17,844 nt of DNA from DASPNH01 sp035626675. Lineage in GTDB: Bacteria > Desulfobacterota > Binatia > UBA1149 > CAITLU01. The notes under the pieces were generated by a model. That model was not told the origin of the DNA. It was given only the letters and a program-made list of their open reading frames with translations, and made no database searches. Shown here in pieces: positions 7,046 through 16,500 of the stretch (positions are counted from its first letter, which is position 1; every line of letters begins with the position of its first letter). The translations under genes were made by a program, and so were the position numbers. The DNA is taken from positions 1 through 17,844 of the forward strand of contig DASPNH010000235.1 of NCBI GenBank assembly GCA_035626675.1, written 5' to 3'.

Positions 7046-8938
7046 TCAGTGCTGCGTCGGCAACCCCGAACCGTTGGTCCCCGCCGGTCGCTTGCGCGCC
7101 GTGGTGCGTCGGGTCGTCGTCGGGCCCGCAGCGGGCTTGCTCTTTCGCGCAACGGCCTTGGGCTTGGGCGAGACGCGCTTGACCGAAGCCTTCAGCGCAG
7201 GACGCGCCACCTTCTCCTCCTGCAGCGGCACCGGGCGCTCGGCGTGCAAAGCGCCGACTTTCTCTTCCAGCGCTGGCAGCGGCGCGCTTTCGATCCCGGC
7301 GCTGCGATTGGCGGCAACGGCCTCGGCCGCCTTGCGCGCCGCCGCCGCCACCGCACTGTGCATCCGCGCTTCACTGTCGGCGGTTCCTGGCGCACCGGCT
7401 GCACCATTGGCCGCGACGCCGCGCTCAGCGCCACCGCGCCCGGCCGCACTGGCCGAGCCCGCACGCTCGGTCGCTACGGCGGTCGCCTTGCCGGAAGCCG
7501 CGGAGGCCGCGCCAGTCGCCGCGCCCGCCGCCGCACGCAGCTCGGCGAACGACTCCTCGATGTCGCCGACGAAATCGTGGAGGTCCGGCACCAGATCCCA
7601 GTCCGATGTCAGCCCCCAGCACAGCTGCCCCGCATAGCTGAACAGCACGATGCCCAGGCACAGCCCGTCCAGCAGCGGCACGAATCCGTAGTTGTCGCGC
7701 ATGCGCGCGCCCAGCATGTACAGCGGCACCTGCGGCCCCGGCACGTTCGTGACCACCAGGTTGAACGGCAGCGCCCGCGTGGCCATGCCCGCCGCCAGCG
7801 AAAGGATCGTCGAAGGCGTCCATTCGCCGACCTGCGCCAGCACCTCGGCACCCATTGCCTGCTTGGCTTCCTTCAAGTGCGACGTCGTCTCGCGAATGTT
7901 CTGCAGCCGTCGCGTCGCGTCCTTCTCGCCGAGCGGCATCGGAACCATCCACGCCGACACTCGATTGCCGAGCGCACCGCGCTCGTCCTGCGCGCGCACG
8001 CTGACGGGCGCCATTACGCGGAAATCGATGCCCTCGCAGCTGACGCGCCGCCGCTCCAGGAAACGCCGCAGGGCGCCGGCAACCGTTGCCAGCACGACGT
8101 CGTTGACCGTTCCACCAAGACTGTTCTTGACCGCCTTGATGTCCTCGAGCTCCATGACGAGCCAGTCGAAGCGGCGGTGCGGTCCCACGTTCTGGTTCAG
8201 CGGAGTATCGGAGACGCTCAGGCTTCGGCCCAGCATGTCGCCCGCCATGTCGCGCAACGCTCGCAGCCGCGCGCGAACGTCCGAGCGCGGATCGCCGGCC
8301 TGCGTGACCAGCTCCGAGACGGTGCTGGTGACTTCGAAAGGGAGCCGCAGCGCGCTTCCTGCCGTCTCGATGAGCAGGTCGAGCTCGCTCGGCGCCGGCC
8401 GCGGCACATAGCGGGGCGCCGGCTCGAAATTCTCGATGGGGAAGGGCGTCAGCAGCACGTTCAGCAGGTCGACGCTGGACACTCCATCGACCATGCAGTG
8501 GTGCACCTTGCTGACCATCGCGAAGCGCGCACCGTCATCGAGCCCCTCCACGATCCAGATCTCCCAGAGCGGCCGCGCACGATCGAGGTGCTGCGACATG
8601 ATGCGGGCCGACAGGCGCTTGAGCTGGCGCTCGTCGCCCGGTTTGGGCAGCGCGGTGTGGCGCACGTGGTAGTGGATGTTGAAATGATCGTAGTCGACCC
8701 ATATCGGCGACGTCTGGAACCAGCCCTGCCGCAGCCTCTGGCGATAGCGCGGAATCAGATGGAGGCGCGACTCGATGTAGTCGCGGATGCGATCGATATC
8801 GATTCCGCCGTCCTCCTTCGTCAGCGCCGCCGCATCATAGGTGGCGGTGCCGGCGATGTGCATCGGCGTGTTCTCCCTCTCCATGATGAGGAAGGAGTTG
8901 TCGAGAAAGCTCAGCCGATCGTATGCGTATCTTGCCAT
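7046..8938 (-). CDS. WS/DGAT wax ester synthase / diacylglycerol acyltransferase with long basic tail
   Basis: This is a 630-residue bifunctional-type acyltransferase that in characterised relatives esterifies fatty alcohols or diacylglycerol with acyl-CoA to make wax esters or triacylglycerol storage lipid. The catalytic HHxxxDG motif is HHCMVDG (146-152). Family marks include LSFLDNSFL near the start, PLWE (123-126), and a GTVNDVVLA segment in the second half. The core ends near residue 466. It is followed by about 164 extra residues: first Ala/Gly-rich, then Lys/Pro/Arg-rich (KRVSPKPKAVARKSKP), resembling histone-H1-like or PHA-granule-associated tails. Characterised WS/DGATs are usually about 450-480 residues. 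The start is set by MARYAYDRL and a GGAGG five bases upstream; an upstream ATG at 8986 would add a non-conserved stretch. It is transcribed divergently from the glycan operon. Confidence 0.93.
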   Translation of the reverse strand: MARYAYDRLSFLDNSFLIMERENTPMHIAGTATYDAAALTKEDGGIDIDRIRDYIESRLHLIPRYRQRLRQGWFQTSPIWVDYDHFNIHYHVRHTALPKPGDERQLKRLSARIMSQHLDRARPLWEIWIVEGLDDGARFAMVSKVHHCMVDGVSSVDLLNVLLTPFPIENFEPAPRYVPRPAPSELDLLIETAGSALRLPFEVTSTVSELVTQAGDPRSDVRARLRALRDMAGDMLGRSLSVSDTPLNQNVGPHRRFDWLVMELEDIKAVKNSLGGTVNDVVLATVAGALRRFLERRRVSCEGIDFRVMAPVSVRAQDERGALGNRVSAWMVPMPLGEKDATRRLQNIRETTSHLKEAKQAMGAEVLAQVGEWTPSTILSLAAGMATRALPFNLVVTNVPGPQVPLYMLGARMRDNYGFVPLLDGLCLGIVLFSYAGQLCWGLTSDWDLVPDLHDFVGDIEESFAELRAAAGAATGAASAASGKATAVATERAGSASAAGRGGAERGVAANGAAGAPGTADSEARMHSAVAAAARKAAEAVAANRSAGIESAPLPALEEKVGALHAERPVPLQEEKVARPALKASVKRVSPKPKAVARKSKPAAGPTTTRRTTARKRPAGTNGSGLPTQH

Positions 8939-9078
8939 GATGGCCTCCGTGCGAAGGGCCGACGCGTAGCGCGTGCCGGCTGCCAAGTGAAGACGCGTCG
9001 CAGCACCTGCGCCCCATCGTGCGGGGCAGCAACAGGCGCGCTTCCCAAAAAAGCCCTTCTGTGGTCAGTGCGGCTGCG
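8939..9078. promoter_or_regulatory. Divergent intergenic region, likely holding both promoters
   Basis: The 140 bp between the acyltransferase start (minus) and the first operon gene (plus) must hold the acyltransferase promoter and probably that of the glycan operon. An inverted repeat GCCCC/GGGGC with a 7-nt loop lies at 9011-9027, and an A-rich patch CCCAAAAAAG at about 9044-9053. No clear -35/-10 boxes could be assigned for either direction. Confidence 0.35.
8944..8948 (-). promoter_or_regulatory. Shine-Dalgarno GGAGG for the acyltransferase
   Basis: On the minus strand GGAGG is followed by five bases (CCATC) and then the ATG at 8938. It is a strong site and decides the start in favour of MARYAYDRL over the upstream ATG at 8986. 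Confidence 0.75.
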
Positions 9079-11877
9079 GTGAGCCGAGTCCTCATGATCG
9101 CGATGGGCGTGCCGTCCTTCGTGCCGGCTCGCCGTCATGCGGGCCCCGGCCTGCGCGCCGCCCATCTGGCAACGGCGCTGGCGCGCAACGGACACTCGGT
9201 GCTGCTCGCGTGCATCTGCCGCGACGGCGAAGAGACGACCGAAGTGGCGCCCGCGCTACCCGCCGGCATCGAGCTGTTTTTCGTCGAGGAAGCACGCTTT
9301 GCCGGCCAGGCCGCGCGCCGCCGCATCGAGGTCTTCGCGCCCGACTGCATCGTCGGCGTCACCGTCTACGCTGCATCCCTGGCCCGCAGGCTCTCGCTGG
9401 ATGTGCCGATGTGGGCCGACGTCTTCGGCGACCTGCTCAGCGAGGCTCAGGCCAAGGCATCGCGAAGCGGCGGCGACTGGAGCCTCGTGCACTTCTGGAG
9501 CCTGCTTTCGCCAGTGCTCGAAACGGCCGACCGCTTCTCGGCCGTCTCCCGCGCCCATTCGCATGCCTTGATCGGACAACTCGGTCTTGCAGGCCGCCTG
9601 TCGGCCAGCACCGCCGGCGAGGCGATGGTCGAGGTCATCCCCTGCGCCGCCGAAGCGCCGCGAGCCGATGATGTCCGCCAGCGTGCGCAACTCCGCCGCC
9701 GAATGCGCGCGCAGCTCGGCATCGACGAGAACGCGCTCGTGGCGCTGTGCTCGGGCGGCTTCAACACCTGGTGCGACGTCGACACGCTCGCCCGTGGGCT
9801 GCGCATGACGCTGGAGGGGAGTCCGCGCGTGCACGTCCTCGTCACCGGCGGAGTCATCCCGGGACATGACGAGGTCACCTACGGCCGCTTCCTCGACAAT
9901 CTCGGCGAGGGCGACCGCGACCGCGTGCACGTTCTGGGCTGGACCGACTCGGCCCGACTTCCCGACATCTACGCGTGCGCCGACGTCGGTCTGAACATCG
10001 AGCTGCCGCTCTACGAGCGCCGCTTCGGCGCCGAGAATCGCGTCATCGAATGGATGGCGCACGGCCTGCCATGCATCACGACTGCGTGCAGCGAGCCCGG
10101 CGCAGACCTTGTCGAGCGCGGCCTCTCCATCCGCAGCGATCCCGGCGACGCGCGCGAGCTCGCCGCCATCCTGCTGTCTCACGTCGCGGCGCGCTGGCAG
10201 CTCGGCGAGATGGGCGAGCGCGGACGCGTCTACGCCCGTGAGCATCTGGACTTCCAAACCACCGCCGCGCCGCTGCTGCAGTGGGCAGGTGCGCCGTGTT
10301 TCGCCAGCGATCACGACCGCGACCGCCTGCTGCGTCTCGGTCTGCTCACTCACCCGCAGGGCAGCACCGAGATGCTCGAAGCGTACGTGAAGGAGCTCTC
10401 GACCGTCGATCTGCTGCGCCGCGGCCTGCGCTGGACGCTTCGCCGCGCGCTCGGCCTGATCGGCAACGCCGTGCTCCTCGCCGCGCTGGCTTCGGGCACG
10501 GGCTGCCAGGGCGCGCCGCAAGGCCGGCCGCAGCCTCCCGGCAAGCTGCCCAACATCCTGCTGCTCTCCATCGACACCCTGCGTGCCGATCACATGGGCA
10601 TGTACGGTTACAACAACGCCACCACCCCGTGGATGGACTCGCTTGCCGCGCGCGGAACCGTCATCGAGCGCGCACTCTCCAGCGCTACCGAGACTGCTCC
10701 GGCTGTGGCGACGTTTCTGACCGGCCTGTACCAGGATCGCCATGGCGTCGCCTACAACCGCGCCAACCTTCCCGACAAGACGCTGACCCTGGCCGAGATC
10801 CTCAAAGCGGGCGGCTACGCCACGTCGGCTTTCGTCGCCAACCGCATCGTCGACGACAAGCACGGCTTCGGGCAGGGCTTCGATCGCTTCGACGTCGCCG
10901 GCATCGAGCCGCCTGCCACCGTCACCACCGACGACCGCGTCGTGGCGATGGCGCTCGATCATCTTCGCACCGAACCGAAGGACGAGCCGTGGTTCGCGTG
11001 GGTCCATCTGCTCGACCCGCACGGTCCCTACAACTCGGCGCCGCCGTGGTGGAGCGAGGCTTTCCAGTATTCGCCGCGCCTGTTCGGCGACGACGCCGAG
11101 CGCAGCGTCTCCGAGATCAACTTCGGTCTGGGCGTGATCCCTCGCTACCAGTTCCAGCCCGACGCCAAGCGCCTGTCCTCCTACGTGCGCCGCTACGACG
11201 GCGAGGTGCGCTTCACCGATCATCAGGTCGGAGCTCTGCTCGGCGGTCTGGCGCTGGCGGGCCACGAGGACACGCTCGTCGTGCTGGTCGCCGACCACGG
11301 CGAGAGCCTGACCGAGCACGACGAGCTCCTGCAGCACGGATGGTTCGTCTACGACACCACCGCGCGCGTGCCGCTGGTCTTCGCCTGGCCCGGCCAGATC
11401 GGCGTCGGCGCACGCGTCCGAACGCAGATGTGCACGGTCGACATCGTCCCGACCATTCTCGATCTCGTCGGCGTCCAAGCTTCCGGCGCCGAAGGCGGCC
11501 AGCAGGGCGACCAGCAGTTCGACGGAGCCTCGCTGGCAGCAGAGCTTCGCGGCGGCGACCCTGCGCCGGGCTCGGCCACGCGCGACTGCTATACGATCGG
11601 ACCGCGCGACAACCATCCCTTCGCGCTCAGCTCGGGCGGCCTCAAGTTCATCCTGACCCCTGCGGGCGCTCCGCCCGATCCCATCACCGCACGGGCGCAG
11701 AAAGAGGCAGGCATGCCGCCGATCCAGACGCCCGAACGCCGCGAGCTCTACGATCTGGCCGCCGATCCCGGGGAGACCACCGACATCCTGAAGCAGCGCG
11801 CCGACGACGCCTCCGACCTTGCGCAACGCGTGACTGCGATGCGCGCGCGATTTCGCAGCCGCGGTTGGCGCTGGTAA
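9079..11877 (+). CDS. GT4 glycosyltransferase fused through a membrane segment to a sulfatase-like domain
   Basis: This single 932-residue frame holds two enzymes. Residues 1 to about 430 form a GT-B (GT4-like) glycosyltransferase: start VLMIAMGVP, glycine-rich GPGLRAAHLATALA, SGGFNTWCDVDTL at the domain interface, and ENRVIEWMAHGLP as the C-terminal nucleotide-sugar site. An Arg-rich stretch (RRGLRWTLRR) precedes a hydrophobic segment (458-474), then GTGCQG. Residues 491-932 form an alkaline-phosphatase-superfamily sulfatase-like domain: SIDTLRADH with Asp499, TAPAV (539-543), LVADHGES with Asp739/His740, and His753. The FGly consensus CxPxR is replaced by TxPxV, so Thr539 is the presumed nucleophile. 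The charge pattern predicts a cytoplasmic GT and a periplasmic hydrolase/transferase. Both halves look intact and no stop separates them. GTG 9079 is preferred; GTG 9061, GTG 9019 and ATG 9094 are alternatives. It heads a tight operon. Confidence 0.85.
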   Translation: MSRVLMIAMGVPSFVPARRHAGPGLRAAHLATALARNGHSVLLACICRDGEETTEVAPALPAGIELFFVEEARFAGQAARRRIEVFAPDCIVGVTVYAASLARRLSLDVPMWADVFGDLLSEAQAKASRSGGDWSLVHFWSLLSPVLETADRFSAVSRAHSHALIGQLGLAGRLSASTAGEAMVEVIPCAAEAPRADDVRQRAQLRRRMRAQLGIDENALVALCSGGFNTWCDVDTLARGLRMTLEGSPRVHVLVTGGVIPGHDEVTYGRFLDNLGEGDRDRVHVLGWTDSARLPDIYACADVGLNIELPLYERRFGAENRVIEWMAHGLPCITTACSEPGADLVERGLSIRSDPGDARELAAILLSHVAARWQLGEMGERGRVYAREHLDFQTTAAPLLQWAGAPCFASDHDRDRLLRLGLLTHPQGSTEMLEAYVKELSTVDLLRRGLRWTLRRALGLIGNAVLLAALASGTGCQGAPQGRPQPPGKLPNILLLSIDTLRADHMGMYGYNNATTPWMDSLAARGTVIERALSSATETAPAVATFLTGLYQDRHGVAYNRANLPDKTLTLAEILKAGGYATSAFVANRIVDDKHGFGQGFDRFDVAGIEPPATVTTDDRVVAMALDHLRTEPKDEPWFAWVHLLDPHGPYNSAPPWWSEAFQYSPRLFGDDAERSVSEINFGLGVIPRYQFQPDAKRLSSYVRRYDGEVRFTDHQVGALLGGLALAGHEDTLVVLVADHGESLTEHDELLQHGWFVYDTTARVPLVFAWPGQIGVGARVRTQMCTVDIVPTILDLVGVQASGAEGGQQGDQQFDGASLAAELRGGDPAPGSATRDCYTIGPRDNHPFALSSGGLKFILTPAGAPPDPITARAQKEAGMPPIQTPERRELYDLAADPGETTDILKQRADDASDLAQRVTAMRARFRSRGWRW

Positions 11878-11889
11878 GACCGGCTACTC

Positions 11890-13563
11890 ATGTCTTCACG
11901 CAAGCGTGTTCTCGTCATAGGCATGGACGGTGTGCCGTTCCCGCTCCTGGAGCAGTGGGCTCGCCAGGGCCACATGCCGACCATCGCGCGCCTGCTGGCG
12001 CAGGGAACCGGCGGCGTCATGGGCTCGACGATGCCGCCGACGTCGGGCCCGGCCTGGTGCACCTTCGCCACCGGAAAGAACCCGGGCAAGACCGGAATCT
12101 ACGATTTCCTGTACCGCCGCCCAGGCGGCTACGTCTTCCCGCCGGTCAACGCCTCGATGCGCAGCGGCCGCAGCCTGTGGCGTCTGCTCAGCGATGCGGG
12201 CCTGAAGGTCGGCATCATCAACGTGCCGATCTCGTATCCTGTCGAGCCGGTCAACGGCACCTTCATCAGCGGATGGATGACGCCGTACTTCGCCACCGAC
12301 TACACCTGGCCGCGCGAGCTCGGCGCCGAGATCCAGGCCAAGGTCGGCGACTACCGTATCTATCCGTCCGAGACCTTCTCCGAGCGCGGCAGGGATGCGT
12401 TCTTTCGCGCCAGCGACGAGCTGCTCGAGCTCCTGACGCGCACCACGCTCCATCTGATGGATCGCGACGACTGGGACTTCTTCATGACGGTGTATTTCGA
12501 CACCGACCGCATCCTCCATCAGCTGTGGCACTATCTGGACCCGCAGCATCCCTGGCGCGCCAAGGGTGACACACGCGATCTCTCGGCCCCGGTCATCCGC
12601 TACTTTCAGCGCCTGGATGCCGACATCGCGCGCGTCATCGAGAAGGCCGGCAAGGACGTCACCGTTCTTCTCATGTCCGACCACGGCATGGGGCGCGCCT
12701 CGCGCTTCATCGTGCTCAACAACCTGCTGCTCGAGCTCGGCTACCTGCGCCTGTCCGGCGACCTGCCGACGCGCCTGAAGCACTTCGCACTGAAGCGCGG
12801 CCTGAGCCTGCGCAACGTCCATCTGCTGATCGATCGCCTCGGTGCGGCCAAGCACGCCGAGTACAAGAACGTCTATTCCTTCGATGGCGCGCTCAAGCGC
12901 TTCTTCCTGTCGTTCCTGAACGTGGACTGGCAGGCCTCGCGCGCCTATTCGTACGGCCGCCACTACGGCTCGGTGTTCCTCAACGTCAAGGGCCGCGAGC
13001 CGCACGGCTGCGTCGCGCCCGGTGCCGAATACGAACGCGTGCGCGAGGAAGTCGCGCGTGCGGTCCTGGAGTATCGCGATCCCGAGCTCGGCCGTCCCCT
13101 GGTCTCGCGCGTGCTGCGCCGCGAGGAGGTCTACCACGGCCCGCGCACGGAAGAGTCGCCCGATCTCATCCTGCTGCCGCAGGAAGACGCCGACATCTTC
13201 TACGGGCTGTCCGACTTCGGCTCGAGCCGGATCTGGGACATCACCTACCGCTACTCGGGCATGCACCGCGACAACGGCACCCTGATCGCGGCGGGCGCAC
13301 ACGTGCGAAGCGGCGCGCCCGCTCCCGTCGCCAGCATCCAGGACCTGGCGCCGACCATCCTTCATCTGCTGGGCCAGCCGGTGCCCGACGACATGGACGG
13401 GCGCGTGCTGGAGGACGTGCTCACGCCCGAGTTTCTGGCATCCAATCCCGTCCGGCACAGCCAGGCTTGCGGAGATGGGGAAGGCGGCGGCGTGCGCGAC
13501 TACGACCAGGACGAAGAGGCTGAGGTCATGCAGAGGCTTCGCGATCTCGGCTACCTGAACTGA
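11890..13563 (+). CDS. Alkaline-phosphatase-superfamily phosphohydrolase/transferase (COG3379-like)
   Basis: This 557-residue enzyme resembles the type I phosphodiesterase / nucleotide pyrophosphatase branch of the alkaline phosphatase superfamily. The N-terminal strand VLVIGMDGV gives metal ligand Asp13. PPTSGPAWCTFATGKNPG (49-66) places Ser52 (or Thr51) at the nucleophile position. FDTDRILHQLW gives Asp206 and His210, SDHGMG gives Asp264 and His265, and MHRDNG gives His459, so a complete two-metal site is visible. There is no signal peptide or membrane segment, so it should act in the cytoplasm, unlike the domain encoded just upstream. It starts 12 nt after the previous gene and ends 5 nt before the next, so all three are surely co-transcribed. 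The substrate is not known; phosphate mono- or diesters of a lipid-linked or nucleotide-linked sugar would fit the neighbourhood. Confidence 0.9.
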   Translation: MSSRKRVLVIGMDGVPFPLLEQWARQGHMPTIARLLAQGTGGVMGSTMPPTSGPAWCTFATGKNPGKTGIYDFLYRRPGGYVFPPVNASMRSGRSLWRLLSDAGLKVGIINVPISYPVEPVNGTFISGWMTPYFATDYTWPRELGAEIQAKVGDYRIYPSETFSERGRDAFFRASDELLELLTRTTLHLMDRDDWDFFMTVYFDTDRILHQLWHYLDPQHPWRAKGDTRDLSAPVIRYFQRLDADIARVIEKAGKDVTVLLMSDHGMGRASRFIVLNNLLLELGYLRLSGDLPTRLKHFALKRGLSLRNVHLLIDRLGAAKHAEYKNVYSFDGALKRFFLSFLNVDWQASRAYSYGRHYGSVFLNVKGREPHGCVAPGAEYERVREEVARAVLEYRDPELGRPLVSRVLRREEVYHGPRTEESPDLILLPQEDADIFYGLSDFGSSRIWDITYRYSGMHRDNGTLIAAGAHVRSGAPAPVASIQDLAPTILHLLGQPVPDDMDGRVLEDVLTPEFLASNPVRHSQACGDGEGGGVRDYDQDEEAEVMQRLRDLGYLN

Positions 13564-13568
13564 CCTTC

Positions 13569-16500
13569 ATGCTCGCACTGGCGCCAGCGCTCGCGCTGCT
13601 GCTGCTCGCTGCGGCCGGCATCGCCGGCCTCTGGAGCTCGCTGCCGGCGTCGATTCTGCTGATCCTTCTTCTGTGGCTGCCGGGCCGCGTGCTGAGCCAG
13701 CGCATCGGTCCTTTCACGACGGAAGAGTGGGGCACCGGACGTCTGGCCGTCGACGCCACGCTGTCGCTTGCGGTCCTGACCGCCGCACTGCTGCCAATGT
13801 ATGTGCTGCAGGCACCGATGACGTGGATGCCGGCGGCGCTGTCGGCTCTGCTCGGCGTGCTTGCGGTCGTCACCATCGCCGGCCTGCGCCGCAGCGCTGA
13901 CGGCGCCGCTCTTCCGTGGCCGCTCGGATCCGGCTCGCTGCGCGCGATCTGGTCACGGTTGCCGCAGTCGCCGCCGCTCGCGGAGGTTGCGGCGTTCGGC
14001 GTCGCGACCGGGCTGCTGCTGCCGGTGGTGCTGCGGCACAGCGGCGGCAACGTCGACGACTGGTGGGATCTCGCGTTCGTACAGAGCTGGCTGACGCGCG
14101 GACACTTCCATTTCGAGGAGCCTTTCCTGGCCACGGGCCACTCGCATCCGCGCTTTCTGTGGAGCGCATGGCTGGCGTTGCAGGCCCTGGTCGCCTCCTG
14201 CACGGGCCAGCAGCCGTGGCGCGTGCAGGCAGGGCCGCTGGCGGGGATCGTCACGATCCTGACCATCTCGGCATGGTCCGCGCTGGCCTCCGTCGTGTTC
14301 CAGCGTCGCCGTCACCTCGTGGCGATCTCGACGTGGATGGTTGCGGCCTGGCTGTGGGACACCGAGGCCATTCCCTTCTTCACGCGCCTCTACCAGGACA
14401 AGCACGTCAGCGGTTTCGTGCTCGCGCCGGTCCTGACGGCGATGACGTTGCGCGCATGCGCGGGAACGCTCGGGGTGAGCGCCACTGGCGCGGACGGCCG
14501 TTTCTTCGCATGGCGCGCGGCCGCTGCGGGCGTGGCCTGCGCAGCCGTCGCAACGGTCTCGGTGCACAGCCTCGTCTACACGATGGCGGCCTTGTGCGCG
14601 GCGGTCGCTGCGGCTGCATGGTCGGGGACCGCCATCGTGGCATGGCTTCGCACGCGCGCGGGTCTGGCGGTGACGGCCGCCCTGTTTGTCCCGGCCCTGT
14701 ATCCACTGGCGCAGGCGTTGCGGCTGGCCACCGCGTTCGGCGACCAGGGCATCTCGCTTGCGCATGCCGACAACCCCGTCGTGCGCGCACACCTTGCGCT
14801 CGAGCGCCTGCTGTTTGCCGAGACGGCATGGTGGATCGTCCATCCCGGCGCGGTCTTCGGTGTCGTCGCGCTGCCAGCCATGGTGGCGCTGCTCCTGGCC
14901 GTTCGACGCCGGACGCCCGAGGCGCGGGTGCTGATGGCGCTGACGCTGATTCCCGGCGCACTCCTCTTCGTGCCCGTGCTGTCCTCGGCAGCGGGGGCGC
15001 TATGGGTGCCGTGGATGCTCTACCGCCTGGGCTGGATGGTTCCGGTCCCGCTGCTGCTCGCCTACGCCATCACCGGGACGTGGTCGGCGACTGCCGCGGG
15101 CCGCGCGCTGGCGGCCGCGATCATGATCGTGGTGGCGGCGATGTCCGCCTCGTCGGCGACCGACCGCCTGCGCCGCGACATGGCCGAGCATCCCTTTCCG
15201 GGCGCGCCGGCGCCGCGCGGCAACGCGCGCCAGGTCTATCGTTTTCTTGCACAGCAGCGCGGAAGCGATCCGGTCCTGGCGTTGAGCGGTTTCGGCGAGC
15301 TGGTTCCGGCACTGGCCGGAAAGCCGGTCGTTGCATCGACCGAACGCCAGACCCTGGTTTTCGCGCTCGAAGAATCGGCCGCCTACGCGCGCCTTCGCGA
15401 CCGCTCCGAGTTCTTCGCACCCGGCACCTCGGCGCAGCGCCGCAACGAGCTGGCCGATCGATACGGGGCGCGCTGGGCGGTGCTTCCGAGGCGCCTGGTC
15501 GCAACTGGCAGCCAGGAGCGCTGGCTGCGACGCTACGGAGCCGAAGCCTACCTCGCGGCGCGAGCCGCCGACGAGCATCTGCCGTGGTGGAGCAGCGACG
15601 CCAGCGGCGTGGCCGCCGGTCTCGGCGAGGGCTGGAGCGTTGCGCTCACCACGGCCGACTGGTTCGTCGTACATCGCGACGTCGCCCAAAGCGTCGCCAG
15701 CAGCGATGCCGATGCGCGCGCAAGCTGGCTTCAGGTTCTGAATGCGGAGCCGAGCCTGGCCGCTCCTCTCTTCGACACGCCGCATCCGCGCACGCGCGGC
15801 GTGCTCGCCTCCGCCATCGGCTATCCCGGCGGCAGCGCCGTCCTGAGACCTCCGCCGCAGCTGCTGACGCCTGCGCCGCAGCCGATCTGGCTCGGCGGCG
15901 GCGAGCCATGGGAAGACATCCCCGCGCACGCAACGGTTGGCCTGTCGATGGATGTGCCGTGCCGCATCGATGCGCTGCGTCTGGTGCCTTACATTCCGCG
16001 CCTGCGGCGCGAAGCGCTCGAGGTGCGCGTCGGCGACCAGGTCGTGCGACGGCAGGCGCTGCACGACGTGCCGATCGACGTCGCCATCGGCGGCGAGCCG
16101 CGCTCGCACGTGGAGGTGCACGTCCGCTCGCTGATCGGGAATCTGGTGACGCTCTCGGACATCGAGCTGATGGGCGATCCGGCCTCGTGCACATCGCCAT
16201 GGAGCGCAAGTGCCAAGGCTGCGCCGATGGTGCCCCAGCCGTCCTCCGCCGATCTGCTCGCGCTGGCGGCGGCGCATCCGCACAACGCGCGTCCGCTGCT
16301 GTCGCTGGCGCATCGCGCCGACGACGAGGATCGCGACGGCGCGGCGTTCGCGCTCCTGGACGAAGCCACGCGGCGTGATCCGGCCCTGGCCGCCGGATGG
16401 ATCGAGCTCGGGTTCAGCCTCGACTCGCGCGATCGGGCAGACGATGCCATCGCGTCCTTCGCGCGCGCGGTGGCGGCCGATTCGCGCAGCGCGTGGGCGC

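Noticed and set aside
7049..9082. 677-codon plus-strand frame opposite the acyltransferase
   Set aside because: The minus strand carries the unmistakable WS/DGAT motifs and a strong ribosome binding site; the plus frame is Arg/His-rich without motifs.
10486..10512. Lipobox in the fused protein (GTGC)
   Set aside because: A Cys follows the hydrophobic segment, but the -3 residue is Gly and the segment is internal after a 450-residue cytoplasmic domain, so lipoprotein processing is unlikely; a plain membrane anchor is preferred.
9256..13458. Very long minus-strand frames (9256-11826 and 11896-13458)
   Set aside because: They are antisense shadows of the fused GT/AP gene and the COG3379-like gene. 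Composition is typical of high-GC antisense reading.
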